A stretch of 47,047 bases of DNA from a virus, in the IMG/VR virus record IMGVR_UViG_3300034685_000097, positions 1 to 47,047 of that record; one strand, 5' to 3'. The notes under the pieces were generated by a model. The model searched no databases. It had not been told where the DNA came from and saw nothing but the letters and a program-made list of their open reading frames with translations. A program made the position numbers and the translations under genes. Positions 31,174 through 40,008 of the stretch are shown here, in pieces. Each line of letters opens with the position of its first letter. Positions within the stretch are counted from its first letter, which is position 1.

Positions 31174-31950
31174 TTAGACAGCAGATAATTCAGGAATTCC
31201 ACCTTCACCAGATAATAACATGAAACCAACAGAAATCAACAGAACACATACTCCAAGCAAGACACGTACTGTTTTGGAACTAAGAAGTACTTTCGCTGCA
31301 CCTTCCAACTTATCTACACCAGAAGAGAGCATATCGACAACTTTATCTGCTACTTCTTTACCTTTATTAAGGATGGAAGAAATAACTTTACCCATCTTGG
31401 ATGGTTCTCCATTTTCTTCAGATAGATGTTTGCTAATACTCTCTGCAAATAGAGGCATCTCATTAAATATATCCATAGCATCACTAAACGTATTTTCAGA
31501 TGGCTGTGCTTTAAGATTATTAAATAGTTTAAATAAAGCTAGCAATACTATAGAAGCAGCAACACCACCAAGGATAAGATGAGCAGTTGATATAGTTACA
31601 GCACCAACAGTTACAGTAGCTGGTACGTTTGTAGCTATTGCTTTAGCAGCACCAGTTAGATGAGACACTATATTACTTAGTACCTGCATAAGACTAGCAT
31701 ATGCATTTTGAAAGAATGTTGCTATTCCTTCAGGTATTTGATCCACAGGGATGACGCCACTTATAGTATCCAATCCTTTACTTGTTATATCTTTTAAAGA
31801 GCTAATTATGTTTGTTAAAAACCCCGATATAGCAGCAAATGTAGTCAATCCAAATTCTTTCATCCATTGGAGCATTTTTTCTAGATCTCCTGATTTTACA
31901 TCTTCCAATATCTTATCTAAATTTCCATAAAATCTTTCCTGCATTTCCAT
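31174..31950 (-). CDS. Amphipathic/hydrophobic helical protein, possible virion or membrane pore protein
   Basis: 258 residues. Long amphipathic helices, a hydrophobic stretch about 118-142 (AHLILGGVAASIVLLALF) and a C-terminal membrane helix (VRVLLGVCVLLISVGFMLL). Good AGGAGG site. Alone on the minus strand between two plus operons, divergent from 32148-33035, which has a similar topology; the two may be distant paralogues. Injected or membrane-active protein is possible; function unknown. Confidence 0.5.
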   Translation of the reverse strand: MEMQERFYGNLDKILEDVKSGDLEKMLQWMKEFGLTTFAAISGFLTNIISSLKDITSKGLDTISGVIPVDQIPEGIATFFQNAYASLMQVLSNIVSHLTGAAKAIATNVPATVTVGAVTISTAHLILGGVAASIVLLALFKLFNNLKAQPSENTFSDAMDIFNEMPLFAESISKHLSEENGEPSKMGKVISSILNKGKEVADKVVDMLSSGVDKLEGAAKVLLSSKTVRVLLGVCVLLISVGFMLLSGEGGIPELSAV

Positions 31951-32147
31951 TATTTATTACCTCCTATATTATTTATTGTTATTTGGGTTATATTTTGTTC
32001 ATATCCATTCAATTATTTGTTCTCATATTCTAAAAGAAATCATAACAAATAAATGATACAATATGATATAATTAAACAAACTATATCATAATTTCATATG
32101 AATTACAATACCAATTATTATTTTGATATAATAAGAAGGAGGAATCA

Positions 32148-33035
32148 TTGATAAAAATGTCACTACCAGATAAAAGAGAACGCAGTCGTATTATGCAACA
32201 GGTAGAATTGAATGCCAAACAAAAAGGCAAATACTTAAATGTAGATCTTCCTAATTTTAAGGAATTTGTAAATGATGTTGTAAACAAATACCCAAGCAGT
32301 AAAAAAATAGTTACTAATGTTCTTGAAAATCCTAAGAACATAATAAAGGAATATATTAAACATGCTCATGTTGGTGCAGAAATAGAAAATGTAGTAGACA
32401 AAGAATGGTTTAAGTCAATTCTTACTTTAATTTTAAAATCAGCCAAAGCTGCTCTTAATTTAGCTTATAATATTATTAAAAGTGTAGGTAGATATATTGG
32501 TGATAAACTATCTAAAAGTGGTATAGTAGATAGATTAGCTGTAGGTGGATTAGTAACAGGAATTTCTTTATCACTTGCTGGATTAACTGGAGGATTAACT
32601 GCTTGTGTTATAATGATAGCACTTTCAATATGGTTAAATAGAGCTAATGAAAAATTAACATCTATCAATGTTAAGGATAAGGAGAGTTGGTTAGGTAAAA
32701 TCAAAAGTTATGCAAAAGAGATATATAATAATCTACGAGGGAAAAAACCAGAACCACTTCCTGAAGAATTAACTCCTCCAGTACCAGAAGTACCCAATAT
32801 ATCATTTACTATTGTTAAAGAAGATACTGTTAATGAGCAAGCTAGTCTTAATATAATCATGGGTGGTTTATTTGTTTTATTTCTTAAGGCAGTTATAGCT
32901 TATAGATTAAGTGAAGAACTTAATGAGAAACTTATGTATCTTAAAGCATTGTTTAAACCAGTTGGTATAATATTATCAATATCTTCAATTTTAGCACTAT
33001 TGGGATCAGGAGCAACATCTGCTCTTGTTTCATAA
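32148..33035 (+). CDS. Hydrophobic helical protein, topology like its divergent neighbour
   Basis: 295 residues, TTG start 5 bases after AGGAGG (ATG 32157 is an alternative). Basic N-terminus, membrane-like segment about 135-165 (LVTGISLSLAGLTGG then CVIMIALSIWL), a proline-rich linker (EPLPEELTPPVPEVP) and two hydrophobic C-terminal helices. First gene before the capsid module, so a capsid-internal or ejected protein is plausible. Confidence 0.5.
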   Translation: MIKMSLPDKRERSRIMQQVELNAKQKGKYLNVDLPNFKEFVNDVVNKYPSSKKIVTNVLENPKNIIKEYIKHAHVGAEIENVVDKEWFKSILTLILKSAKAALNLAYNIIKSVGRYIGDKLSKSGIVDRLAVGGLVTGISLSLAGLTGGLTACVIMIALSIWLNRANEKLTSINVKDKESWLGKIKSYAKEIYNNLRGKKPEPLPEELTPPVPEVPNISFTIVKEDTVNEQASLNIIMGGLFVLFLKAVIAYRLSEELNEKLMYLKALFKPVGIILSISSILALLGSGATSALVS

Positions 33036-33070
33036 AATAAGAAAATATTAAAATAGGAGGTCATTTAAAA

Positions 33071-34519
33071 ATGACAAACGAGAAGAAGAAGAATAAAATG
33101 GTTCAAGAAATGGAGTTTTCAAAGGAACCTGCAATGAATGATATTGCAAGTGAATTGTTTTCTAGTAGGATTATTAAGGATCTTGAAAAGAGTAATATAG
33201 TTCCTGTTGATATTACTGTTGATATTAAAGCAAAGTTAACAAAGGAAGCTGAGAAACTTAATGCTATGGTTGAGGATATAGTTTCTCAGAAGATGGTCTC
33301 TGTTGCTGAGTCTAAACCTAAAAAGAGTGCTAAACAAGTTGACAACGCTATCAAAGAGTCAGTAAGCAAGAAATCTGATGATGTTACTGAACTACGTAAT
33401 TTACTTACAGCTTTAAAAGAACAGGAAGATGAGGAAGAACCTGTTGTTGTTGCTTCTACAGTTGATACTCCTGTAGATGATGAGAATGATGTAGTTCAAT
33501 CTGTAGTATCTGTTGAAGAGCCTGCAGATGCATCTGATGTAGATGTATATGAGGACAATGATATAGATATACTTATGTCTATTATAAGTGAGTTTCTAGA
33601 TAAAATTGTATCTTTAGAGGAACCTCAAGAAGAACCAGCAGAAGAGCCTGAGGAAGTTGAGCCAGAACAGGAAACTGAGCCTGAGGCTGAGTTAGAACCA
33701 GAAGCTGGATCTGAAGATGAATTTGATCTTGATAAAACACTTTCTACTGTAGAGCATTTCATAAATCAGGTTGAAGCAGCAAAAACTAGTGTAGATAAAG
33801 CTATGGAAAAAGTAGCAAAGAATTTTGAAGATCCTGATGCTGAAAAGAAAAAAGATAAAGATATGGTAAAAACAACTGAAGCAGAAGATACTGATTTGGA
33901 TGCTGTATTGAGGGATATTGATAAACTAGAAGATGTAAGTGATGAGATGCCTGAAGAGGCAAAATGTAAGAAAAAAGAAGCAGAAGTAAATAAAAAAGCA
34001 CCAGATAAAGAAGCAGAAACTCCAGAAAAACAGACTGAATCTTATGTTCCACTTCCAATTGCTGTTAATGCTACTTGGTCTCCAGTCAATTCTAGTAAGA
34101 GAATACTTGAAGCTGCTGTTAAGACTGATACTGTAAATTTTGAATTAATAAAACAAGCTCATCTATATGTTGAACCTGGTAAGGAAAACGATATAGATGC
34201 ATATCAGTATCCCATAGCAGATATTATCGATGGAAAACTTTATGCAATACCTGGTGCTATTAAAACCTTAACTGATGTATTTGCTAATGATGCTACCCTT
34301 AAAGCTTTAAAGGTTGATGAAAATGTAGTTAAAGAAGTAAGGCAAAAGCTGGAGAAATATCTCGAACAGCTTGGTATGCTTATACCTTGGAAGGAAGCTG
34401 AATCGCAGGAAGGTAATCTTAAGTTTAGAGAATCTTCAGGATTATTGAGCATCTATAGCACATATGAAGAATTTGATCCAGCTATGGTCTTGCGTAAACT
34501 TGCAAATGATAATAAGTAA
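33071..34519 (+). CDS. Acidic virion protein with capsid-module C-terminal domain
   Basis: 482 residues. Central Glu/Pro-rich, probably disordered region (EEPQEEPAEEPEEVEPEQET) after a helical N-terminus. The C-terminal ~130 residues include LIKQAHLYVEPG, then YQYPIADIIDGKLYAIPGAI. This 'AHLxY...YxxPIADxIDGxLxAvP' pattern occurs in proteins encoded beside phage capsid genes. Likely an internal or scaffold-like virion protein processed by the prohead protease (inference). Confidence 0.55.
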   Translation: MTNEKKKNKMVQEMEFSKEPAMNDIASELFSSRIIKDLEKSNIVPVDITVDIKAKLTKEAEKLNAMVEDIVSQKMVSVAESKPKKSAKQVDNAIKESVSKKSDDVTELRNLLTALKEQEDEEEPVVVASTVDTPVDDENDVVQSVVSVEEPADASDVDVYEDNDIDILMSIISEFLDKIVSLEEPQEEPAEEPEEVEPEQETEPEAELEPEAGSEDEFDLDKTLSTVEHFINQVEAAKTSVDKAMEKVAKNFEDPDAEKKKDKDMVKTTEAEDTDLDAVLRDIDKLEDVSDEMPEEAKCKKKEAEVNKKAPDKEAETPEKQTESYVPLPIAVNATWSPVNSSKRILEAAVKTDTVNFELIKQAHLYVEPGKENDIDAYQYPIADIIDGKLYAIPGAIKTLTDVFANDATLKALKVDENVVKEVRQKLEKYLEQLGMLIPWKEAESQEGNLKFRESSGLLSIYSTYEEFDPAMVLRKLANDNK

Positions 34520-34558
34520 TATTGTTTGTTCATTATTATATAAAAGGAGATTACAGCC

Positions 34559-34783
34559 ATGTATACTAGAAAGAAGGTACTTGTCAATATAAAATCTCCT
34601 GGCACATTAAATGCATTTGGATTTAACTCCCTTAGAACTCCAGCTATTGTTGAATTATATGAACACCAGCTATTGCTTTTGGATGTGCAAGGAGTACAAT
34701 ATGAGATTATAGATAACACTCAAGAAAGCACAGGTAAGAAATCTAAATCATTACAACCAGAAAGTGAAGAAATTGGAAAGTAG
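34559..34783 (+). CDS. Small hypothetical protein (74 residues)
   Basis: Beta-rich N-terminus (MYTRKKVLVNIKSPG) and charged tail (KSKSLQPESEEIGK). AAAGGAG precedes ATG 34559. Part of the capsid module; could be a minor head or decoration protein. A small terminator-like hairpin overlaps its end. Confidence 0.5.
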   Translation: MYTRKKVLVNIKSPGTLNAFGFNSLRTPAIVELYEHQLLLLDVQGVQYEIIDNTQESTGKKSKSLQPESEEIGK

Positions 34784-34805
34784 TTTTATTAACTACTTGA
34801 TTTTT
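34778..34805 (+). terminator. Weak intrinsic terminator
   Basis: AAGTAGTT, loop TTATT, AACTACTT followed by GATTTTT. An 8-bp AT-rich stem with a T-run, overlapping the stop codon of the 34559 gene. Confidence 0.4.
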
Positions 34806-34872
34806 CACAAAATGTCATATATAATCAAAAAGAAAAGATAAAATCATTCTAAGAATATTGGAGGGTATAATT

Positions 34873-35166
34873 ATGGAAAATCAGGTTAAGGAAAAAACAT
34901 GTGCTATTAGGTTGGTATTTGGGTATATTAATAACACTAAATCAGTTCTCACTGCAGAGAATGTCACCAAACAAGATATTCATCGTATAGCTGAAAAAAT
35001 TGCAGAGAGTAAGACTGATTTTGTGTTGCTTGACATACCAACCAGAGAACAAGATGTCTTATTACTTAATAAGAAAGATCTTGTGTTTTTCTATGCTACC
35101 ACTAAGAAACATGTAAGAGGTGGGGCTGAAGACTATTCTGATGATGAATGTTCTGAAAATGAATAG
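34873..35166 (+). CDS. Small hypothetical protein (97 residues)
   Basis: ATG 34873 is 7 bases after GGAGGG; an ATG 15 bases upstream overlaps the ribosome site. Mixed alpha/beta body (CAIRLVFGYINNTKS, DFVLLDIPTREQD) with an acidic tail (DYSDDECSENE). Not recognised. Between head genes. Confidence 0.55.
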   Translation: MENQVKEKTCAIRLVFGYINNTKSVLTAENVTKQDIHRIAEKIAESKTDFVLLDIPTREQDVLLLNKKDLVFFYATTKKHVRGGAEDYSDDECSENE

Positions 35167-35194
35167 TAAAACAAAATAAAATATTCTCATTTGT

Positions 35195-35243
35195 AATCAA
35201 TCGAGTTGCAATGTCAAATTAAATCATTGCAACTCGATTGATT
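35195..35243 (+). repeat. Perfect 19-bp inverted repeat
   Basis: AATCAATCGAGTTGCAATG (35195-35213), 11-base loop, and its exact complement (35225-35243). No T-run follows; the next gene's ribosome site comes 17 bases later. More likely an mRNA processing/stability element or protein site than a terminator. Confidence 0.7.
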
Positions 35244-35273
35244 ATGATAATAAGAGAGAGGAGTTTTTCATAA

Positions 35274-35648
35274 ATGATAAAATATATTATAATTTTCATG
35301 TTATTATACTTAACATTCATGTTGTCTAGATTACTGTCCTCAATAAGAGAGCGAAATAGAATTAAATCAATGAGAAATACTCTTTCCATGCTTTCAGAAA
35401 CAATATCATCATTGATAGATTTTTTCATGCAAGAAAAAGGTGTACACGATGCACTTGTTAATAATTTGGATTTAAATACTGAAGAATACTTTATGATATA
35501 CAAAGAAGCATTTGCATATATTGTGAAAAATATACCTAGAAAATTACAAAGAGAATCCTTGGTATTTATGACCAAGGATCAATACTTTGATTTTATATCT
35601 AGAGAAATATATAGACATTTGAATATGATTTATAACGTTATTAGATAA
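35274..35648 (+). CDS. Small membrane-anchored protein
   Basis: 124 residues: N-terminal transmembrane helix (YIIIFMLLYLTFML), then a cytoplasmic helical domain (SMRNTLSMLSETISSLIDFF, YKEAFAYIVKNIPRKL). Strong GAGAGGAG site. Immediately upstream of the portal gene, preceded by a 19-bp hairpin. Not recognised. Confidence 0.55.
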   Translation: MIKYIIIFMLLYLTFMLSRLLSSIRERNRIKSMRNTLSMLSETISSLIDFFMQEKGVHDALVNNLDLNTEEYFMIYKEAFAYIVKNIPRKLQRESLVFMTKDQYFDFISREIYRHLNMIYNVIR

Positions 35649-35680
35649 GATTGATTTCACACTGAGAGGTGTATTATTAA

Positions 35681-37729
35681 TTGTCCATTAAAGATACATT
35701 TAGAAATTTACTATATAGTATTAACAAAAGTGGAGATCTAACTATTGATTTTGAACGTCATCTGGATGATGTTAATAGTGCTGATTTATTAAGTCCCTAT
35801 AGGAAAAAAGACTGGATTGATTTGGTTAATGCTGTTGTTAATAAATCTAACAATGGAAAAGAATCAGATGTTATAGACAATGTATTGAGTTCATTTAATG
35901 CTGGATATTCTCAATTTACACCATCTAAGAAAAGATTAGATAGTTATAAGAATATACTTGCTGTTAAAGATAGAATACCAATATTAGGAAAAGCATTACG
36001 TATATGGGCTGATAATATTCTTTCACCAGATGATATTAATAAACGATCTTTGAATGTAATATCTGAATTGGATGATATTGAAGGTATAGAGACTGAAATG
36101 GATCTTCTTAAACAAGAATTTAGAAATGCTATGAAAGTATTAGCTATAGATAAGAAAGCAGATTATATTATTCAGAATACTTTATTATTTGGTGATTTCT
36201 TTGTTGAATTAACTACCAGGCAGCATGAAATGGAGAATATGTTTGGTGGTGTCATCAGAGAAGAAAAGATCAATCTATCTGAAATAAATAATAAGTTATT
36301 TCAAAATAAACAGATATCAGTTAAGTTGTTAGAAACAGAAGATATAAAGCATATTCGCAGACATAATTTAATAGAAAATGATTTAGTATCAAAGGAATTA
36401 AGAGAATATAAAGAAGATAATATCACAGAAGATTATCTTATTACTGAAGATGAATCAAATAAAGATGTTGAAAAAAATAATAATGATAATATAACATATG
36501 AGGATGTTTCGTTAATATTTCATCAACCACATAATGTAATTAAGATACAACGTTATAATATATGTCTTGGTTATTTAGTTATTGATAGTGAAACAAGTGC
36601 TCAAGAAGCAGCAGGTCCAAGAATGGGTAATGTAGGATCCTTTTCTAAGATGCAGATGGACTCTGAAAAAGAGGCATTTAATACTATTATAAACAAAGTG
36701 TATGCTGTTATTTCTTCATATCTCAAACAAATAGATGTAAATTCATTATCTGATGATATAAAGGATGTTCTAATTAATATTATAAAAGGTTATAATAAAA
36801 TTAGTTCTATTAAATCTGTCAATGTAAGATATGTGCCTGAAAGCAATATGATTCATTTTAAGAATATAAGTCTTAAAGATGAAGTATATGGAGAGTCTAT
36901 ATTTGCAGATCTTGAGTTTATATTTAGACTGTATCTTGCTAGATTAGTATCATCTACGATATATATGCTTTCTAGAGCAGGAAAGCATATGATATTTACT
37001 GTAGATGTTTCAGGTACTAGAGATGCATCTAGTAGAATAGAAAATGTTAAAAGAGCAGTTAAGAGTAGAGAAGTAAAGGTATCTGATTTAAATGATATAG
37101 AAACTATTCCTTCTATTGTGTCTACATTTGAAGATTATTATTTACCTGCTAAAGATGGAAAAAGATATGTTGAAATGGATACACTTGATATGGGATCCTA
37201 TTCAGATACCAGACAGGGTGAAGATACAACACTCATAAAGAATATATTAACTGGTATTGAAATTCCACCATCTTATCTAGGTATAGAAGAATTCAATTCA
37301 ACCAAAGCAACCCTAGCACAAGAAAGCATGTTATTTGCGAGATCAGTTATCAGATATCAAAAGATGTTTTCTGAATACTTTACAGAGTTAATGCATAAAA
37401 TATATATTTTAGTACATTCTGACGATGATGATCTCAATAACAATTATCATAATATAACTCTAACGTTTATGCCACCAAGAGGCATTATTACTGAGGCATT
37501 GTCAAAGATGTACACTGAAATTAGAGATATATACAATTCACTTAAAGAAATGAATGTACCTGAAGAGAAAATATTAAGGAGATTCTTACCAGAATATGAT
37601 TTTGATGAATTCTATCTAGAACAGATGGAGAAATCAAGAGAAGAATCCAATGAAGAAGACATGGGTGGTGGAGAACTCTCATCAGATCTGTTTGGAGGAG
37701 AAGAAACACCAGCTCCAGAGACTCCTTAA
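35681..37729 (+). CDS. Portal protein (T4 gp20-like)
   Basis: 682 residues, TTG start after GAGAGGTG. Features of T4-type portals: an N-terminal wing (ALRIWADNILSPDD), a stem/core segment GEDTTLIKNILTGIEIPPSYLGIEE, an N-STKATLAQESMLFARSVIRYQ helix, and an acidic C-terminus. It forms the dodecameric vertex for packaging and tail joining. Followed by an acidic scaffold candidate, protease and capsid genes, the usual T4-like order. Confidence 0.85.
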   Translation: MSIKDTFRNLLYSINKSGDLTIDFERHLDDVNSADLLSPYRKKDWIDLVNAVVNKSNNGKESDVIDNVLSSFNAGYSQFTPSKKRLDSYKNILAVKDRIPILGKALRIWADNILSPDDINKRSLNVISELDDIEGIETEMDLLKQEFRNAMKVLAIDKKADYIIQNTLLFGDFFVELTTRQHEMENMFGGVIREEKINLSEINNKLFQNKQISVKLLETEDIKHIRRHNLIENDLVSKELREYKEDNITEDYLITEDESNKDVEKNNNDNITYEDVSLIFHQPHNVIKIQRYNICLGYLVIDSETSAQEAAGPRMGNVGSFSKMQMDSEKEAFNTIINKVYAVISSYLKQIDVNSLSDDIKDVLINIIKGYNKISSIKSVNVRYVPESNMIHFKNISLKDEVYGESIFADLEFIFRLYLARLVSSTIYMLSRAGKHMIFTVDVSGTRDASSRIENVKRAVKSREVKVSDLNDIETIPSIVSTFEDYYLPAKDGKRYVEMDTLDMGSYSDTRQGEDTTLIKNILTGIEIPPSYLGIEEFNSTKATLAQESMLFARSVIRYQKMFSEYFTELMHKIYILVHSDDDDLNNNYHNITLTFMPPRGIITEALSKMYTEIRDIYNSLKEMNVPEEKILRRFLPEYDFDEFYLEQMEKSREESNEEDMGGGELSSDLFGGEETPAPETP

Positions 37730-37770
37730 TAACATATTATAAGTAATATTGATGGAGGTTATAGTATAAA

Positions 37771-38538
37771 ATGACTATTGACAATATATTATATAGTAAG
37801 TATGAGAATATTGATGAATTATTGAATAAGATATATGATATCGATAATTATACTGAAAACGATGTTTTATTTGAAGTAGATGATTTGTTAGATGAAGAAG
37901 ATGATGATCAAAATGAAACAGATGATCAACAAATTAATGATGATGAGTTAAATAATGAACCTTCTGATATTACTGGTCAGAATGATAATCCAGATTCTAA
38001 TATCAACGATATTACACCAGAAGATATCTTAAACACCAATGATCAAAACATTCCAGAAACTCCTGAGATAGATTCTGGAGATGAACAAGATGCTGAGAGT
38101 ATCAAAGATAAATTCTTATTTAATCTTAAACAATTAATCAGAATCAGAGATTTGCTCAATATGGCATCTACTAAAACAAGAGATGCTGATTTTACTCCTT
38201 TAATAAAGTATGTAAACAAAGTTTTACAAACAATTGCAACTATTGGTGATAGCATATATGAGAAAGATAATCTAGATGAAGTTAATAAAAAACTGGAGGA
38301 ATTTTCTGCAGAAGTTGTAAAACAGGCTATAGAGATATTGAAGAAATATAATTCTGATGATGAAACCTTATCACAAGATAATCAGGATAATGATAATAAT
38401 GATGATAAAAAGAGTGATGAGGATAACAGTGCAACTAATAGTGAAGAAGATAATATATCTGATAAGGATAATCAATTATCTAGTTCTCCAAAAGAACAAG
38501 ATGATGATATTGACTCTTTATTAAATACAATTGGTTAG
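37771..38538 (+). CDS. Acidic prohead core/scaffold candidate
   Basis: 255 residues, extremely acidic at both ends (LLDEEDDDQNETDD; NDNNDDKKSDEDN) with a helical middle (FLFNLKQLIRIRDLLNMA). Position between portal and prohead protease fits the T4-type core proteins (gp67/gp68/gp22), which fill the prohead and are then degraded. Good GGAGG site. Sequence similarity itself is not diagnostic. Confidence 0.55.
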   Translation: MTIDNILYSKYENIDELLNKIYDIDNYTENDVLFEVDDLLDEEDDDQNETDDQQINDDELNNEPSDITGQNDNPDSNINDITPEDILNTNDQNIPETPEIDSGDEQDAESIKDKFLFNLKQLIRIRDLLNMASTKTRDADFTPLIKYVNKVLQTIATIGDSIYEKDNLDEVNKKLEEFSAEVVKQAIEILKKYNSDDETLSQDNQDNDNNDDKKSDEDNSATNSEEDNISDKDNQLSSSPKEQDDDIDSLLNTIG

Positions 38539-38554
38539 GAGGTTCAAAAACATA

Positions 38555-39448
38555 ATGTATATATATTTGGATAATGGTATAGATAAAACTAACCTATATA
38601 CTGAAGTAGTTGATTCAAAGTATATGGGTGCCAGGATGCCAAAAGTTAAAATTAGAACTGTATTGCAGACTACTGATGATGTTAATTTTAATAAACGTAT
38701 GTATCCTAAATATCTAGTTGAGAAAGCGATTAATTCCTTACAACCACTTATTCAAGCAAGGACATTGCTTGGAGAACTGGATCATCCTGTGCTTACAGGT
38801 AATACTGAAGTAGATGAATATAGGCATTTTGTTGTATTATATGATAATGTTTCACATATAATAAATAAAATGTGGATGGATGGTAATATGGTCTTGGGAG
38901 AGATTGAGACCACCTCTACTGATAATGGATATAAATTAGCTGGTTTAATAATGGATGGTGTTAAGGTAGGATTTTCAGTTAGAGCAGTAGGTGAATGTAA
39001 ACCAAGATCTGATGGAATTACTGAAATAACAGCCCCATTTGAAATCATAACATATGATTGTGTTAGTAATCCTTCACATGAAAAGGCACGTATGATTGAG
39101 ATTGTCAAAGAACATTTTGCAAATACTAAAAAGAGAGCATCATATTTGACAGAATCCAATATTCTGGTAGATAGATTTGATATTGTTAATGGTATGTTTA
39201 ATTCTAAACCATTAGCTGAAAATAAAGTAAAGAATGATTTTGAAACTTTATTGGAACTGCTAGAAATTAATTTGAAACATAACAAATTAATGGAAGCAGA
39301 AAATACTGTAGATAAATTAATTGAGAATTATCTATATGATGAAGAAGAATATAAGAAAGAAAAGAATCTTGTAGATTTTCTCAATGATTATATAAATACC
39401 AGAGAACCAATTGATACCTTATTTAAAAAATATTTTGGGATAGAATAA
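38555..39448 (+). CDS. Prohead core protease (T4 gp21-like)
   Basis: 297 residues from ATG 38555, 12 bases after AGGAGG. Serine-protease features of herpesvirus/T4 prohead proteases: LLGELDHPVLTGN with the His, VGFSVRAVGECK with the probable nucleophile Ser, and a Asp/Asn-rich YDCVSNPSHEKA segment. It cleaves core and capsid proteins during head maturation. The helical C-terminal ~80 residues may be a scaffold-binding tail. Confidence 0.82.
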   Translation: MYIYLDNGIDKTNLYTEVVDSKYMGARMPKVKIRTVLQTTDDVNFNKRMYPKYLVEKAINSLQPLIQARTLLGELDHPVLTGNTEVDEYRHFVVLYDNVSHIINKMWMDGNMVLGEIETTSTDNGYKLAGLIMDGVKVGFSVRAVGECKPRSDGITEITAPFEIITYDCVSNPSHEKARMIEIVKEHFANTKKRASYLTESNILVDRFDIVNGMFNSKPLAENKVKNDFETLLELLEINLKHNKLMEAENTVDKLIENYLYDEEEYKKEKNLVDFLNDYINTREPIDTLFKKYFGIE

Positions 39449-39476
39449 TTATTATCTAAAGAGAGGTAAAAAAATA

Positions 39477-39902
39477 ATGCCTACATATAAGAATCACAAT
39501 CCTAAAGATGTAGTTGTTGGTGATTTTATCGCAAAAGGTAATTCTACTTTTACTCTTAGTAGATATCTTTCTAAAGCAGAGCTTAACAAATATATAGAAT
39601 TTATTTCAGACGATCCACCAGTTTCTCCTATTCTTTATAGCTTTAAAGAAGATAACTTAGTAGATCAATTTACAATTGAATTACCAATTGAAAAAATGTC
39701 GTCGATGTATAGATTGAACGTTGTTATAGAATGTGAATCTAATTTAAAATTATACTTCAATTCTATGAATTCTACTCCTGCTTATTTAAAAGCTGGAAGA
39801 TATGTATTCAATAATATTCAAAGTAATTTGCTTAGAAAGTTAATAATAGTTAATGATAATGGTAGTACTAATAAGATAAGTGGTTATATTTCTTATTGTT
39901 AA
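39477..39902 (+). CDS. Probable head decoration/minor capsid protein
   Basis: 141 residues, beta-rich (VDQFTIELPIEKMSSMYRLN, SNLKLYFNSMNSTPAYLKAGRYVF). No signature recognised. Its position between prohead protease and major capsid genes suggests a head decoration or fibre protein. Confidence 0.45.
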   Translation: MPTYKNHNPKDVVVGDFIAKGNSTFTLSRYLSKAELNKYIEFISDDPPVSPILYSFKEDNLVDQFTIELPIEKMSSMYRLNVVIECESNLKLYFNSMNSTPAYLKAGRYVFNNIQSNLLRKLIIVNDNGSTNKISGYISYC

Positions 39903-39955
39903 TTAGCTGAAAGATAATAGACTAAGAAGATATGAAGTATAGTAGACAGAAGATA

Positions 39956-39979
39956 ATAATTTATTTGGGAATAAATTAT
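39956..39979 (+). promoter_or_regulatory. Hairpin in capsid gene 5' leader
   Basis: ATAATTTATT (39956-39965), TGGG loop, AATAAATTAT (39970-39979), 30 bases before the capsid ATG. A 10-bp AT stem that could protect the abundant capsid mRNA. Confidence 0.5.
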
Positions 39980-40008
39980 AAACACTTTTTAATATGGGGG
40001 TAAAATAA

